Origin: Brevibacterium yomogidense
Lineage (GTDB): Bacteria > Actinomycetota > Actinomycetes > Actinomycetales > Brevibacteriaceae
Assembly: GCF_900163715.1 (NCBI RefSeq)
Contig: NZ_FWFF01000006.1
Location: 1-42,222, forward strand
Reading direction: 5' to 3'
Length of the DNA: 42,222 bases
The position numbers were made by a program, and so were the translations under genes. Positions 42,213-42,222 of this stretch are shown here, piece by piece. Position 1 is the stretch's first letter. Each line of letters starts with the position of its first letter. The notes beneath the pieces are model-generated. The model ran no database searches. It was not told the DNA's origin and worked only from the letters and a program-made list of their open reading frames with translations.

Positions 42213-42222
42213 ATGACGGAGG
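42213..42222 (+). CDS. Possible start of a gene running out of the window
   Basis: ATG ACG GAG preceded by GAGGGGGAGGCGAGGGG, a plausible purine-rich ribosome site. Only the first three codons are present, so no product can be named. Confidence 0.3.

Overview
The window is high-GC DNA with dense coding on both strands, short spacers and many GTG starts. Several family-level markers are actinobacterial: a stand-alone OmpR-type winged-helix regulator, a 'tRNA adenosine deaminase-associated' gene next to tadA, a MarP-like membrane serine protease, malate:quinone oxidoreductase, and fused proline dehydrogenase/P5C dehydrogenase. This is chromosomal sequence of an actinomycete, probably of the Micrococcales group (for example a Brevibacterium relative). 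The genus cannot be fixed from sequence alone. No insertion sequence, phage gene or CRISPR array was seen, and almost all genes look intact.

Layout. 0-3.2 kb: a large multi-pass membrane protein with a Pro-rich N-terminus. 3.2-8.4 kb: putA, divergent from an unusual double-HTH GntR-type regulator. 8.6-11.3 kb: acetoacetyl-CoA synthetase and a SRPBCC protein. 11.3-12.9 kb: an LPXTG-anchored surface protein. 13.2-17.8 kb: mqo, then an overlapping pair of PrsW-type and MarP-type membrane proteases. 17.9-20.8 kb, minus strand: EEP-fold hydrolase, winged-helix regulator, upp. 20.9-22.2 kb: deaminase-associated protein, tadA, tRNA-Ser(CGA). 22.2-24.6 kb, minus: aminotransferase and alpha/beta hydrolase. 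24.7-28.9 kb: HisC/Pat-like aminotransferase, glycolate/lactate-type FAD oxidase and tgt, all overlapping by ATGA, then an amphi-Trp protein. 29-34.3 kb: cupin, queuosine-precursor transporter, an M3 peptidase fused to a YbaK-type aminoacyl-tRNA deacylase domain, and an MFS transporter. 34.4-36.2 kb: amino-acid permease behind a putative 14-residue leader ORF, and a DUF3592-like protein. 36.3-40.3 kb: Tat-type multicopper oxidase, DUF779 protein, L,D-transpeptidase lipoprotein. 40.6-42.2 kb: tRNA-Ser(GGA), MgtC/SapB family protein, and a nearly gene-free end.

Themes. Central carbon and amino-acid catabolism are represented by putA, acetoacetyl-CoA synthetase, mqo, the FAD oxidase and aminotransferases. 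Envelope and stress functions include PrsW, MarP, the LPXTG protein, L,D-transpeptidase and multicopper oxidase. There is a tRNA wobble-position group: tadA makes inosine-34, while tgt and the YhhQ-type transporter imply queuine/preQ1 salvage, and a tRNA-editing domain lies in the operon with that transporter.

Most striking signals. (1) Eleven genes end in short imperfect tandem arrays (7-23 bp units, 2-8 copies) that contain or begin at the stop codon. Several arrays are in frame and repeat the last codons plus TGA. Genes followed directly by a strong hairpin mostly lack such an array. (2) The M3 peptidase-YbaK fusion. (3) About eleven protein genes with a -10 box 6-7 nt before the start codon (leaderless mRNAs), and both tRNA genes with the same geometry relative to the mature tRNA 5' end.
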